Made by a program: the position numbers and the translations under genes | Shown here: piece after piece, positions 17,212 through 25,159 of the stretch | Numbering within the stretch: the stretch's first letter is position 1 | Layout of the letters: each line of letters starts with the position of its first letter | Source: an uncultured Muribaculaceae bacterium | GTDB taxonomy: Bacteria; Bacteroidota; Bacteroidia; Bacteroidales; Muribaculaceae | Assembly: GCA_910578385.1 (NCBI GenBank) | Contig: CAJTQV010000003.1 | Span: 7,042-71,041, forward strand | DNA length: 64,000 bases | Reading direction: 5' to 3' | The notes under the pieces: model-generated | What the model saw: the letters and a program-made list of their open reading frames with translations, nothing else | What the model was told of the DNA's origin: nothing | Databases searched by the model: none

Positions 17212-17241
17212 ATGGCCGGGAACTGCAGGGTTCCCGGCCAT
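17212..17241 (+). terminator. Perfect hairpin after the cyclophilin gene
   Basis: ATGGCCGGGAAC (17212-17223) pairs with GTTCCCGGCCAT (17230-17241), a 12-bp stem with a 6-nt loop, 16 bases after the stop. It lacks a T-run, so it may end transcription poorly or protect the 3' end. Confidence 0.55.
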
Positions 17242-17304
17242 ACCAAACCTCTCTCATGCTCTCCACAACTTGCCACAGACATAACGACTTGCAAGTAACT
17301 CAGA

Positions 17305-17358
17305 CCCCATAGGCCTTATTAGACTTATAAGCCCCATAGGCTCTATAAGCCCTATACT
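17305..17358. repeat. Array of six 9-nt degenerate repeats
   Basis: Six consecutive 9-mers of the form (c/a/t)(c/t)(c/t)(c/t)(a/t)TA(g/a)G: CCCCATAGG, CCTTATTAG, ACTTATAAG, CCCCATAGG, CTCTATAAG, CCCTATACT. The same family recurs at 60165-60249. Both arrays lie downstream of a gene and about 20-65 nt after a perfect hairpin. Confidence 0.75.
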
Positions 17359-17408
17359 GGGCTTCCAGCTGCTAATAACCAAAATAACAATAACAACCCC
17401 ACTGATTT

Positions 17409-19166
17409 ATGATGAAATCACTACTCAGAACGCTGGCGTTCCTGCCTGCGTCGGTCATCCTGTTCGGATGTGTCGACGACAGCTACGACCTATCGAACGC
17501 CGACACCACAACACGCGTCAACATCAACGACCTCGTGCTTCCGGTAAACATCGACCCGGTGAAGCTCGGCGATGTCATTGATATAGACCAGGACAGCAAA
17601 ATCCAGTCGGTCAATATCGGCGGTAACGAATTCTACGCACTCGTCGAGAGCGGAAAATTCGAGTCGAAGCCTATCAACATAGATGGAGTAAGTGCTGCTG
17701 CCCAGCCAATTAACCCGACACGCGAGACACTCCGCCGGCTCATAGGCGACACCGACAGCCGCCACCGTGCTCCCATGGGAGAGTTTATATACCCGATCGT
17801 CGAGGTTGGAAACTATTTCTCTTACGATGCAATCGATATCGATGACGCCATTGTATCGCTCGGTTACATAGAGACAGCACCTTTCGAGTTCCGTCTCAAC
17901 CTTGAGATTGAGGATCCCCATACCACCATTTCTTCGATGGCATTCACCGACCTTGTGATCCGCTCCCCAAAGGGACTTACTGCAACCCCGAGCACCGGTA
18001 CATACGACTCGGCCACCGGTATCTGGCGCATACCCCGTGTCGATGCAGTCAACAATCATGCCTCAATCGCCCTTCTCGCTACCGGAATCGACACCAAAGT
18101 CGCCGGAGTGACTATCCGCTCCGACCGTAGCCTCGACTTCAACAGCGAGTTCCATATCGAGAGCGGATATGTTGATATAGAGCCTATATCAACTTCATTC
18201 CGCGATGAAGTTACATTTATCATAACCTATGACCTCTCGGATTTCGAGGTCAAGTCGTTCAGCGGCGAGATCCGCTACACACTCGAAGGTCTTGACATCG
18301 CTCCGGTGCGTCTTACCGACATTCCCGACTTCCTGAAAGGTGAGGAGACCAGCATCAGCATTGCCAACCCGCAGATTTATCTTCAGATAAACAACCCTGT
18401 GGCAGGTGTACCCCTTGACTGCAGCACCGGTCTTCGTCTGACCACTCTCCGTGACGGTCTCAGTCCTCTGACATACACTCTCGACAGCCCGGTGGAAATC
18501 GGCCATTCTCTCGGCGAGGCGGGTCCGTACAACTTTGTTCTCTCACCCTCGGCCGACGACCTCCAGATTCCCGACGGCTTCGCTGACGGTCTGAAATGGC
18601 AGAAATTCTCAACGCTCGGCTCGCTGCTCACCACTCCCTCAGACTGGAGCGTGAAAGGACTTCCCGACGAGATTGAGATTGACCTCGTTGATGCCGGAGT
18701 GCCTACCCAGAAGGTTAACGGTTTCACCCTTCCCCATACACTCCCCGCAGCCGAAGGACGCTACGAGCTGATGGCTCCGTTGGCACTCAACGACGGCTCC
18801 CACATTATCTACAGCGAGGTGCGCGACGGCTGGAACGATGACGAGGTCGATGCTATCACCATCACCCGTCTTGAGCTTACGGCACATGCGGTAAACAACT
18901 GCCCCGTCAGCATCCAGCTCACAGCCTACGCCCTTGACAAGGATGGCAACCAGATTGATGCCAAGGTCGAGAGCAACACACTTGCAGCCAACGCCGAGAC
19001 CGACCTTGTGATAGCACTCACAGGCGAAGTGCACCATCTCGACGGAATCCGTTTTGTCGCAGTGCTCGAATCCGGCTCTACCGGTGAGGTTCTCTCGCCT
19101 GAGCAGACACTCTCGCTCGAAAATATCCGTGCCAAAATAACCGGTTACTACGAGAAAGAATTTTAA
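17409..19166 (+). CDS. Large predicted lipoprotein of unknown function
   Basis: A 585-residue protein with a lipoprotein signal (SVILFGC, cysteine at residue 21) followed by VDDSYDLS. It is rich in beta-strand and acidic residues, with no membrane segment after the signal and no enzyme motif. Repeated immunoglobulin-like or beta-sandwich modules are likely. It is followed 29 nt later by an outer-membrane DUF5723 protein and they probably form one operon. Being tethered by lipid and paired with a barrel suggests an outer-membrane complex; the role is unknown. Confidence 0.8.
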   Translation: MMKSLLRTLAFLPASVILFGCVDDSYDLSNADTTTRVNINDLVLPVNIDPVKLGDVIDIDQDSKIQSVNIGGNEFYALVESGKFESKPINIDGVSAAAQPINPTRETLRRLIGDTDSRHRAPMGEFIYPIVEVGNYFSYDAIDIDDAIVSLGYIETAPFEFRLNLEIEDPHTTISSMAFTDLVIRSPKGLTATPSTGTYDSATGIWRIPRVDAVNNHASIALLATGIDTKVAGVTIRSDRSLDFNSEFHIESGYVDIEPISTSFRDEVTFIITYDLSDFEVKSFSGEIRYTLEGLDIAPVRLTDIPDFLKGEETSISIANPQIYLQINNPVAGVPLDCSTGLRLTTLRDGLSPLTYTLDSPVEIGHSLGEAGPYNFVLSPSADDLQIPDGFADGLKWQKFSTLGSLLTTPSDWSVKGLPDEIEIDLVDAGVPTQKVNGFTLPHTLPAAEGRYELMAPLALNDGSHIIYSEVRDGWNDDEVDAITITRLELTAHAVNNCPVSIQLTAYALDKDGNQIDAKVESNTLAANAETDLVIALTGEVHHLDGIRFVAVLESGSTGEVLSPEQTLSLENIRAKITGYYEKEF

Positions 19167-19195
19167 GCCATCTTACATCTTAACGAACAGCATAA

Positions 19196-20572
19196 ATGAA
19201 AACCAACATAAGACTTTTTGCCGCGTGTGCGGTCATAGCAGCGGGCGGTGCAATGGCTTCGGCCCAGAACACCAACTCCGGATACTTCCTTGACGGTTAC
19301 AACTACCGTTACCAGATGAACCCCGCTTTCGGCAACGACATGAACTTCGTGTCGTTCCCCGTCCTCGGTAATATCAACGCAGCCATGCGCGGCAATATCC
19401 ATATGACCGACATCTATCATGTGGTAGATGGCCGCACGGTGCTCTTCACAAACCCCGAGGTCTCTTCATCGTTTCTCAACGGTCTCAGCTCCACAAGCAA
19501 ACTCGGCCTCGACATGAAGATCAACGTCCTTTCCGGAGGTTTCAAGGCATGGGGTGGATACAATACCATCTCGATCAATGCACGCGCCGACGTTCATGCA
19601 GGTGTGCCGAAGACACTTTTCGAAATGGCCAAGCTCGGACTCTCGAACCGTTCCTACGACATACACAATCTCAACGCCTCGGCAATGGGTTACGCTGAAA
19701 TCGCGCTCAACCACTCGCGCGACATCAAGCAGGTGCCCGGACTCCGCGCAGGTGCCGCAGTGAAGTTCCTTATCGGTTTCGCCAATGTGCAGGCCAATTT
19801 TAAGGAGGCTGACCTGACCCTCGGCGAGGATGCCTGGACCGGAACGACCAACGCCGACATCTACGCCAACCTCGGCGGCTTCCAGTACGAGACCAAGACC
19901 CGCGACGATGGCCGCCGGTATGTGTCGGGCATGAACATGGACGGCGACGGCTCAGTCGGTCCCAACGGATTCGGTATGTCGTTCGACCTCGGTGCCACCT
20001 ACAAATGGCGCGACTTTAATTTCTCGCTCGGTGTGCTCGACCTCGGATGGATATCATGGTTCGACACAATGCACGCCTCGACCAACGGAAGCCGTACCGT
20101 ATCGACCGACAAATACATCTTCAACGCCGACGAAGACGCCTCGAACAGTTTCGAGAGTGAATGGGACCGTCTTAGCGATGACCTCGCCGAGCTGTACCAG
20201 CTCACCGACAACGGCAATACCGGCACACGCAACGTAGGACTTGGCGCCACTCTCAACGTCGGCGTTGACTACGCCCTCCCGTACTACCGCCGTCTGCATT
20301 TCGGTCTGCTCAGCTCCTCGCGCTTCCAGAGCAACTATACATGGACAGAGGTACGCATCTCGGCTAATGTCAACCCGGTTGACTGCTTCTCGGCCGATGC
20401 CAACGTGGCTTTCGGCACGTTCGGAACATCATTCGGCTGGATGCTCAACTTCAACCACCGATACTTCAACATCTTCCTCGGCATGGATCATACCTTGGGC
20501 AAGCTCTCGAAAGAAGGCATACCCCTCAACTCCAACGCCTCGATGAATTTCGGTATAAACTTCCCCTTCTGA
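19196..20572 (+). CDS. DUF5723-like outer-membrane beta-barrel protein
   Basis: A 458-residue exported protein: signal peptide to about residue 23 (GAMASAQ), then alternating polar and hydrophobic strands that end in a C-terminal aromatic/hydrophobic strand NFGINFPF, as expected for an outer-membrane barrel. The opening GYFLDGYNYRYQMNPAF resembles DUF5723/PorV-like proteins of Bacteroidetes. It directly follows the 585-residue lipoprotein. It might be a fatty-acid-like channel or a secretion accessory; sequence alone does not decide. Confidence 0.78.
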   Translation: MKTNIRLFAACAVIAAGGAMASAQNTNSGYFLDGYNYRYQMNPAFGNDMNFVSFPVLGNINAAMRGNIHMTDIYHVVDGRTVLFTNPEVSSSFLNGLSSTSKLGLDMKINVLSGGFKAWGGYNTISINARADVHAGVPKTLFEMAKLGLSNRSYDIHNLNASAMGYAEIALNHSRDIKQVPGLRAGAAVKFLIGFANVQANFKEADLTLGEDAWTGTTNADIYANLGGFQYETKTRDDGRRYVSGMNMDGDGSVGPNGFGMSFDLGATYKWRDFNFSLGVLDLGWISWFDTMHASTNGSRTVSTDKYIFNADEDASNSFESEWDRLSDDLAELYQLTDNGNTGTRNVGLGATLNVGVDYALPYYRRLHFGLLSSSRFQSNYTWTEVRISANVNPVDCFSADANVAFGTFGTSFGWMLNFNHRYFNIFLGMDHTLGKLSKEGIPLNSNASMNFGINFPF

Positions 20573-20646
20573 GAACTCCATGAACAATGGGCAGTTGTTC
20601 AAGCCGGACAGCTGCCTGTAACTTTCAAGTAATACTATAAATGAGT

Positions 20647-20685
20647 CAGGTGGCTGTGCAGAGAGCGCGGCCACTTGATTTTTCT
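20647..20685 (+). terminator. Terminator after the lipoprotein/barrel operon
   Basis: CAGGTGGC (20647-20654) pairs with GCCACTTG (20670-20677) with one G-U pair, followed by ATTTTTCT. Confidence 0.5.
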
Positions 20686-20702
20686 GCCTTTTCGCACCTA
20701 AA

Positions 20703-20735
20703 TTTTGGCTATTTGAATAAATTGTTATATATTTG
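20703..20735 (+). promoter_or_regulatory. Promoter of the DUF349 gene
   Basis: TTTTG (20703-20707), 20-nt spacer, TATATTTG (20728-20735), a full match to the Bacteroidetes pattern. Predicted leader about 80 nt. Confidence 0.65.
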
Positions 20736-20819
20736 GCAATTATTTCGGCAAAGGTGGCCCCAGCAGGTCAGAGAACCCGCCGTGGCTGCGCCGACTGTGA
20801 AATGTAAATCATATTAATT

Positions 20820-22766
20820 ATGAACGAGCTTGAAAAAACAGCCTCCACGGAGGAGACTGTAACCCCCGCGCCCGAAGTGGCGGAAACTGAGAAAGAATGT
20901 ATTGTTGAATCATCTCCCGCCGCCGACTTGGCAGCCGTGGCCGACAAAGAGACCGCGGCCGGGGCGTGCGCCGAGACCGAGTCTCCCGCTCTCGCGCTCA
21001 GCGAGGTGGCAGATGAACAGGATGAGGAAGAGAAGGCCAACGGCCGCCGCATCCACTCCATGAGCAAGGAGGAACTCCGCGACACACTCAAGGAGATACT
21101 TGCCGCCGACAATATGGAGGCACACCGAGAGGTGACAGCAATCAAACAGGCGTTCTTCAACCTGAAGAACCGCGAGAACATGGAGCTGCTCGACGCATAT
21201 GTCGAAGCCGGAAATGACCCCGCTACTTTCTCCGCCCAGCCCGACGAGGTGGAAAACGAGCTCAAGACATTATACGCCGAATTCAAGGAACGCCGCGCGG
21301 CATTCATCGCAGCCGACGAGGCCCGTCGTGCCGAGAATCTTGAGAAAAAGCAGGAGATTCTTACCCGCATGGAGGAGATTGCAGGTGACATCGACAATGT
21401 CAACACCCGCTTCCCCGACTTCCAGAAACTCCAGAACGACTTCAAGGAAATCAAGGATGTGCCCGCCACAGCCGAGACCGAAATCTGGAAACAGTTCCAG
21501 AGCGTTGTGGAGCGTTTCTACGACAACCTGAAAATCAACAAGGAACTCCGCGACTTCGACTTCAAGAAGAACCTTGAGGCCAAACGTGCGCTTGTCGATG
21601 AGGCCAAGTCTCTCGAAAAGATGGCTGACCCGATCGCCGCATTCCGTGCTCTCCAGGGTCTGCACGACCAGTGGCGTGCCGTAGGGCCTGTGGCAAAAGA
21701 GATCCGCGACAGCATCTGGGATGAGTTCAAGGAGGCGTCTACCGTAATCAACCGCCGTCATCAGGAATATTTCGAGCAGCGCAAAGCTGCCGAACAGGCC
21801 AACGAAGAGGCCAAGACAGCTCTCTGCGAGGAAGTCGAGGCTATCAAGGTTGAGGACATGAAGTCGTTTGCCGACTGGAACGCCGCGACCGACCGCATCA
21901 TCGAGATTCAGAAACGTTGGAAAGAATATGGCTTCGCTTCGAAGAAGGCCAATGCCGCTCTCTACGCACGTTTCCGCAAGGCCTGTGACGACTTCTTCGG
22001 TGCCAAGACCGAATACTTCCAGCGTTCCAAAGATGAACTCGCACGCAATCTTGAGAAGAAAACAGCTCTTTGCGAGAAGGCCGAGGCACTGAAAGGAAGC
22101 GAGGATCTCCGCAAGGCTACCGACGAGATTGTGAAGCTCCAGGCCGAGTGGAAATCTATCGGGAGCGTACCCCGCAAGCAGAGCGACGCCATCTGGCAGC
22201 GTTTCACCTCAGCCTGCAACTACTTCTTCGACGAGCGCAAGCGTCAGAGCAAGGAGCGTCACCGCACCGAGAACGAGAACCTTGAGAAGAAGCGCGACAT
22301 CATAGCACGCCTCTCCGCCCTCCCCAAGGATGGTGACCGTCAGGAAATCATGCCGCAGATCAAGGAACTTCAGGCCGAATGGCAGAACGCCGGATTCGTA
22401 CCCTTCAAGCTGAAGGAAAAAATCTATGCCGAATACCGCGCGATATGCGACGAACTTTACGATGCCTACAACAAGCGTGAGGCACGTCAGCGCATGAGCA
22501 ATTTCCAGAACCGTGTTTCGGAACTCAAGGGAGACGGCAACAAGATCAACCGTGAGCGTGACCGTCTGGTGCGCATTTGCGAGAGCCGCCGCACCGAGCT
22601 GAAGACCATCGAGAACAACATGGGCTTCTTCAGTGTGAAGTCATCGGCCGGAAACTCCATGCTCAAGGATATGGAGAACAAGATCAAGCACATCAAGCAG
22701 GACATCAAGGAGCTTGAGGACAAGATCGCTCTGATTGACGCCGAGAGCAAATCCGAAAACAAATAA
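20820..22766 (+). CDS. DUF349-repeat coiled-coil protein
   Basis: A 648-residue cytoplasmic protein. After an acidic, low-complexity first 75 residues come five or so DUF349 repeats, each with a tryptophan-centred core such as LHDQWRAVGPV, IQKRWKEYGFA, LQAEWKSIGSVP and LQAEWQNAGFVP followed by a WxxF helix (SIWDEFKEA, AIWQRFTSA). It ends in a lysine-rich coiled coil. DUF349 proteins are widespread in Bacteroidetes and Actinobacteria and their job is not established. Own promoter upstream; several inverted repeats follow. Confidence 0.9.
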   Translation: MNELEKTASTEETVTPAPEVAETEKECIVESSPAADLAAVADKETAAGACAETESPALALSEVADEQDEEEKANGRRIHSMSKEELRDTLKEILAADNMEAHREVTAIKQAFFNLKNRENMELLDAYVEAGNDPATFSAQPDEVENELKTLYAEFKERRAAFIAADEARRAENLEKKQEILTRMEEIAGDIDNVNTRFPDFQKLQNDFKEIKDVPATAETEIWKQFQSVVERFYDNLKINKELRDFDFKKNLEAKRALVDEAKSLEKMADPIAAFRALQGLHDQWRAVGPVAKEIRDSIWDEFKEASTVINRRHQEYFEQRKAAEQANEEAKTALCEEVEAIKVEDMKSFADWNAATDRIIEIQKRWKEYGFASKKANAALYARFRKACDDFFGAKTEYFQRSKDELARNLEKKTALCEKAEALKGSEDLRKATDEIVKLQAEWKSIGSVPRKQSDAIWQRFTSACNYFFDERKRQSKERHRTENENLEKKRDIIARLSALPKDGDRQEIMPQIKELQAEWQNAGFVPFKLKEKIYAEYRAICDELYDAYNKREARQRMSNFQNRVSELKGDGNKINRERDRLVRICESRRTELKTIENNMGFFSVKSSAGNSMLKDMENKIKHIKQDIKELEDKIALIDAESKSENK

Positions 22767-22779
22767 GGCTGTCTGCAGA

Positions 22780-22797
22780 CCGGAATGACATTTCCGG
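22780..22797 (+). terminator. Small hairpin after the DUF349 gene
   Basis: CCGGAA (22780-22785) with TTCCGG (22792-22797), loop of six, 13 bases after the stop. GCAGACC just before it could instead pair with GGTCTGC at 22834-22840. Confidence 0.35.
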
Positions 22798-22825
22798 CGG
22801 ACGGTGCGCCGCAATAAACAGCAGT

Positions 22826-22861
22826 ATATACGCGGTCTGCCTCAGGGTGGTCCGCGTATAT
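22826..22861. terminator. Inverted repeat between the DUF349 and Sel1 genes
   Basis: ATATACGCGG (22826-22835) and CCGCGTATAT (22852-22861) form a perfect 10-bp stem with a 16-nt loop. No T-run follows. Confidence 0.45.
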
Positions 22862-22909
22862 CTGTGTTTAACACTGTATGTCTGTGTTTAATTGCATACC
22901 TGTGTTTAA
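22862..22909 (+). repeat. Three direct copies of CTGTGTTTAA
   Basis: Copies at 22862-22871, 22882-22891 and 22900-22909, spaced 20 and 18 bp, immediately after an inverted repeat and about 100 bp before the Sel1 gene. The roughly two-turn spacing suggests a set of protein binding sites; unproven. Confidence 0.6.
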
Positions 22910-23008
22910 CACTTTTTGTGAACGTCAGCCCGAATCTGTGGAAATATTAACCGTCCCGGAGACGTTCTAAAAAGAGTGACATAGAAATTGACTAAGAGAA
23001 AAATACAT

Positions 23009-23764
23009 ATGACTTTCAAGATAAAGACCCTATTTGTTTCCGCCGCATTGATGCTGACCCTTCTTCCCGGACGTGCCGAACTTGCCCAGCGGGATATCCC
23101 TGTTGTATCACCCTCTGACTATACCGCCAACATCTCGCTCGCCAAGGAGGGCAACCCCGAGGCCGCCCGCATAGTAGGCGACTGTCTGCTCACAGGCACC
23201 GGTGTGAAGAGAGATGTCAACCAGGCGTGGAAATGGTATGTCCAGGCGGCCGGCAAACGTGACACCGAAGCCCGTTACCGCATAGCCGTGCTCTACCGCG
23301 ACGGCTACGGTGTGAAGCAGAACGATGTCGAGGCTGCATACTGGTTCGGACGCGCCGCCAACAACGGACATCCACTCGCGCTCCTCAACCTCGCTGACTT
23401 CTACTACAATGGCCGCGGTCTGATAGGCGACAAACGTATCGCAGCCGAGAACTACTGGCGTGCCGCCGACCGTGGAGTGGCCGAGGCTGCCTACAAACTT
23501 GCCCTCATGCTCCGCGACGGTATAGGTATGCCGCAGGACAAATCGATGGCACTCAAATATTTCCGTCAGGCTGCCGATGCCAATTATGCCGACGCAGCCC
23601 TTCTCGCAGAGTTTCTGGTGCAGCAGGGTGTGAGAATGCCGGGAAAGGCTGTACATGCCAAGAATCCGCAGGCTAAAAAAGCCCCGGCCAAGAAGAAAGC
23701 TACCTCGGCTCCGCGCCCCGGTTCCAAATCAAAGTCGAAATCCAAATCAAAGAAGCGCAGGTAA
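23009..23764 (+). CDS. Exported Sel1-repeat protein with a lysine-rich tail
   Basis: A 251-residue protein beginning at the ATG at 23009; a TTG 21 bases upstream is in frame but less likely. Signal peptide to about residue 23 (LLPGRAE). Four Sel1-type repeats follow, each with A-x-x-W(Y/F)-x-x-A(A/G) and a GYGV or GIGM turn, for example AWKWYVQAAGKR, AAYWFGRAANNGH and ALKYFRQAADANY. Sel1 repeats bind proteins or peptidoglycan-linked partners. The last 35 residues are almost entirely K, S, P, A and R, which is unusual for an exported protein and may bind the cell envelope or nucleic acid. Confidence 0.85.
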   Translation: MTFKIKTLFVSAALMLTLLPGRAELAQRDIPVVSPSDYTANISLAKEGNPEAARIVGDCLLTGTGVKRDVNQAWKWYVQAAGKRDTEARYRIAVLYRDGYGVKQNDVEAAYWFGRAANNGHPLALLNLADFYYNGRGLIGDKRIAAENYWRAADRGVAEAAYKLALMLRDGIGMPQDKSMALKYFRQAADANYADAALLAEFLVQQGVRMPGKAVHAKNPQAKKAPAKKKATSAPRPGSKSKSKSKSKKRR

Positions 23765-23797
23765 TTACCTAAGCTCCTGAACCTTAATTACCCCACT

Positions 23798-25015
23798 ATG
23801 ACTGAACTTATCCTTCTGAATATTTCCGGTACTGACCGGAGCGGTATCACCGCAAGTCTGACAGAGATTCTCGCCAAGTACGATGCCAAGATTCTCGACA
23901 TCGGCCAGGCCGATATCCACCACACACTCTCGCTCGGCATCCTCATAAAGACCGACAGCGAGCGCAGCGGCCAGATTCTGAAAGAAATACTCTTCAAGAC
24001 GCGAGACCTCAACATACAGGTCAACTTCGACCTTGTGAAGGAGGCTGACTATAATGACTGGGTGTCGCGTCAGGGCAAGAACCGCTACATCGTGACCATA
24101 CTGGGCCGCGAGATCACGGCGCGCCAGATCTCAGAGGTTACAAAGATTATCTCTGAGCAGGGACTCAACATCGAGACCATCACACGCCTTACGGGCCGTA
24201 TGCCGCTCGACGAGACCGAACAGCCCCTCACCAAGGGCTGTATAGAGATGTCCGTTCGCGGCACGCCGGCCGACATCGTGCGTATGCAGGAAGACTTCAT
24301 GCACCTTGCGGCCAACCTCAATTTCGACATATCGCTTCAGGAGGATACAATCTACCGCCGTTCGCGCCGTCTGATATGCTTCGATATGGACTCTACCCTT
24401 ATCCGTACTGAAGTTATCGATGAACTTGCCGACCGTGCCGGAGTGGGCGAGGAGGTGCGTGCCATCACCGAATCGGCCATGCGCGGAGAGATTGATTTCA
24501 ACGAGAGCTTCAAGCGCCGTGTGGCATTGCTCAAGGGGCTCGACGTGTCGGTCATGAAGGAGATTGCCGAAAACCTTCCCATAACAGAGGGGGTGGAGCG
24601 CATGATGAGTGTGCTGAAGCGTTCCGGTTACAAGACAGCGATTCTTTCCGGTGGTTTCACATATTTCGGAAACTACCTCAAGCAGCGTTTCGGCTTCGAT
24701 TATGTATATGCCAACGAGCTTGAAGTGGGGGAGGACGGCAAGCTGACAGGCCGCTATGTCGGCGACATTGTTGACGGCAACCGCAAGAAAGAGCTTCTCA
24801 AACTGATAGCCCAGGTCGAGAACATCAACATCCAGCAGACCATAGCCGTTGGCGACGGTGCCAACGACCTTCCGATGCTTTCCACCGCCGGACTCGGAAT
24901 CGCATTCCATGCCAAGCCAAAGGTCAAGGAATCAGCCGGGCAGAGCATATCGACCATCGGTATAGACGGAGTGCTCTATTTCCTCGGATTCAAGGATTCC
25001 TACATACAACAGTAG
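23798..25015 (+). CDS. serB: Phosphoserine phosphatase SerB with two ACT domains
   Basis: Final step of serine synthesis: hydrolyses phosphoserine. A 405-residue cytoplasmic enzyme. Residues 1-175 hold two ACT-like regulatory domains, the first starting with LILLNISGTDRSGI. The HAD phosphatase domain starts with ICFDMDSTLI (nucleophile D196, acid D198), continues with ILSGGFTYF and ends with GDGANDLPML. The length and double ACT region match actinobacterial and Bacteroidetes SerB forms that are feedback-controlled by serine. A hairpin lies 50 nt after the stop. Confidence 0.95.
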   Translation: MTELILLNISGTDRSGITASLTEILAKYDAKILDIGQADIHHTLSLGILIKTDSERSGQILKEILFKTRDLNIQVNFDLVKEADYNDWVSRQGKNRYIVTILGREITARQISEVTKIISEQGLNIETITRLTGRMPLDETEQPLTKGCIEMSVRGTPADIVRMQEDFMHLAANLNFDISLQEDTIYRRSRRLICFDMDSTLIRTEVIDELADRAGVGEEVRAITESAMRGEIDFNESFKRRVALLKGLDVSVMKEIAENLPITEGVERMMSVLKRSGYKTAILSGGFTYFGNYLKQRFGFDYVYANELEVGEDGKLTGRYVGDIVDGNRKKELLKLIAQVENINIQQTIAVGDGANDLPMLSTAGLGIAFHAKPKVKESAGQSISTIGIDGVLYFLGFKDSYIQQ

Positions 25016-25064
25016 TCACAGCCGTATGAACCCGGAATATCTGTTGCAGTAATCATACCCATAT

Positions 25065-25101
25065 ACGCCGCACCCCTCAACATTTGAGGGGTGCGCGGCG
25101 T
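25065..25101. terminator. Strong hairpin between serB and the patatin gene
   Basis: ACGCCG-CACCCCTCAA (25065-25080) pairs with TTGAGGGGTG-CG-CGGCGT (to 25101) with a two-base bulge; TTAAAAAG follows. Confidence 0.6.
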
Positions 25102-25159
25102 TAAAAAGACATGGAACACGCCCGGCGTAGTCCAGTTTATCCACTATAATTGCTTTGTT

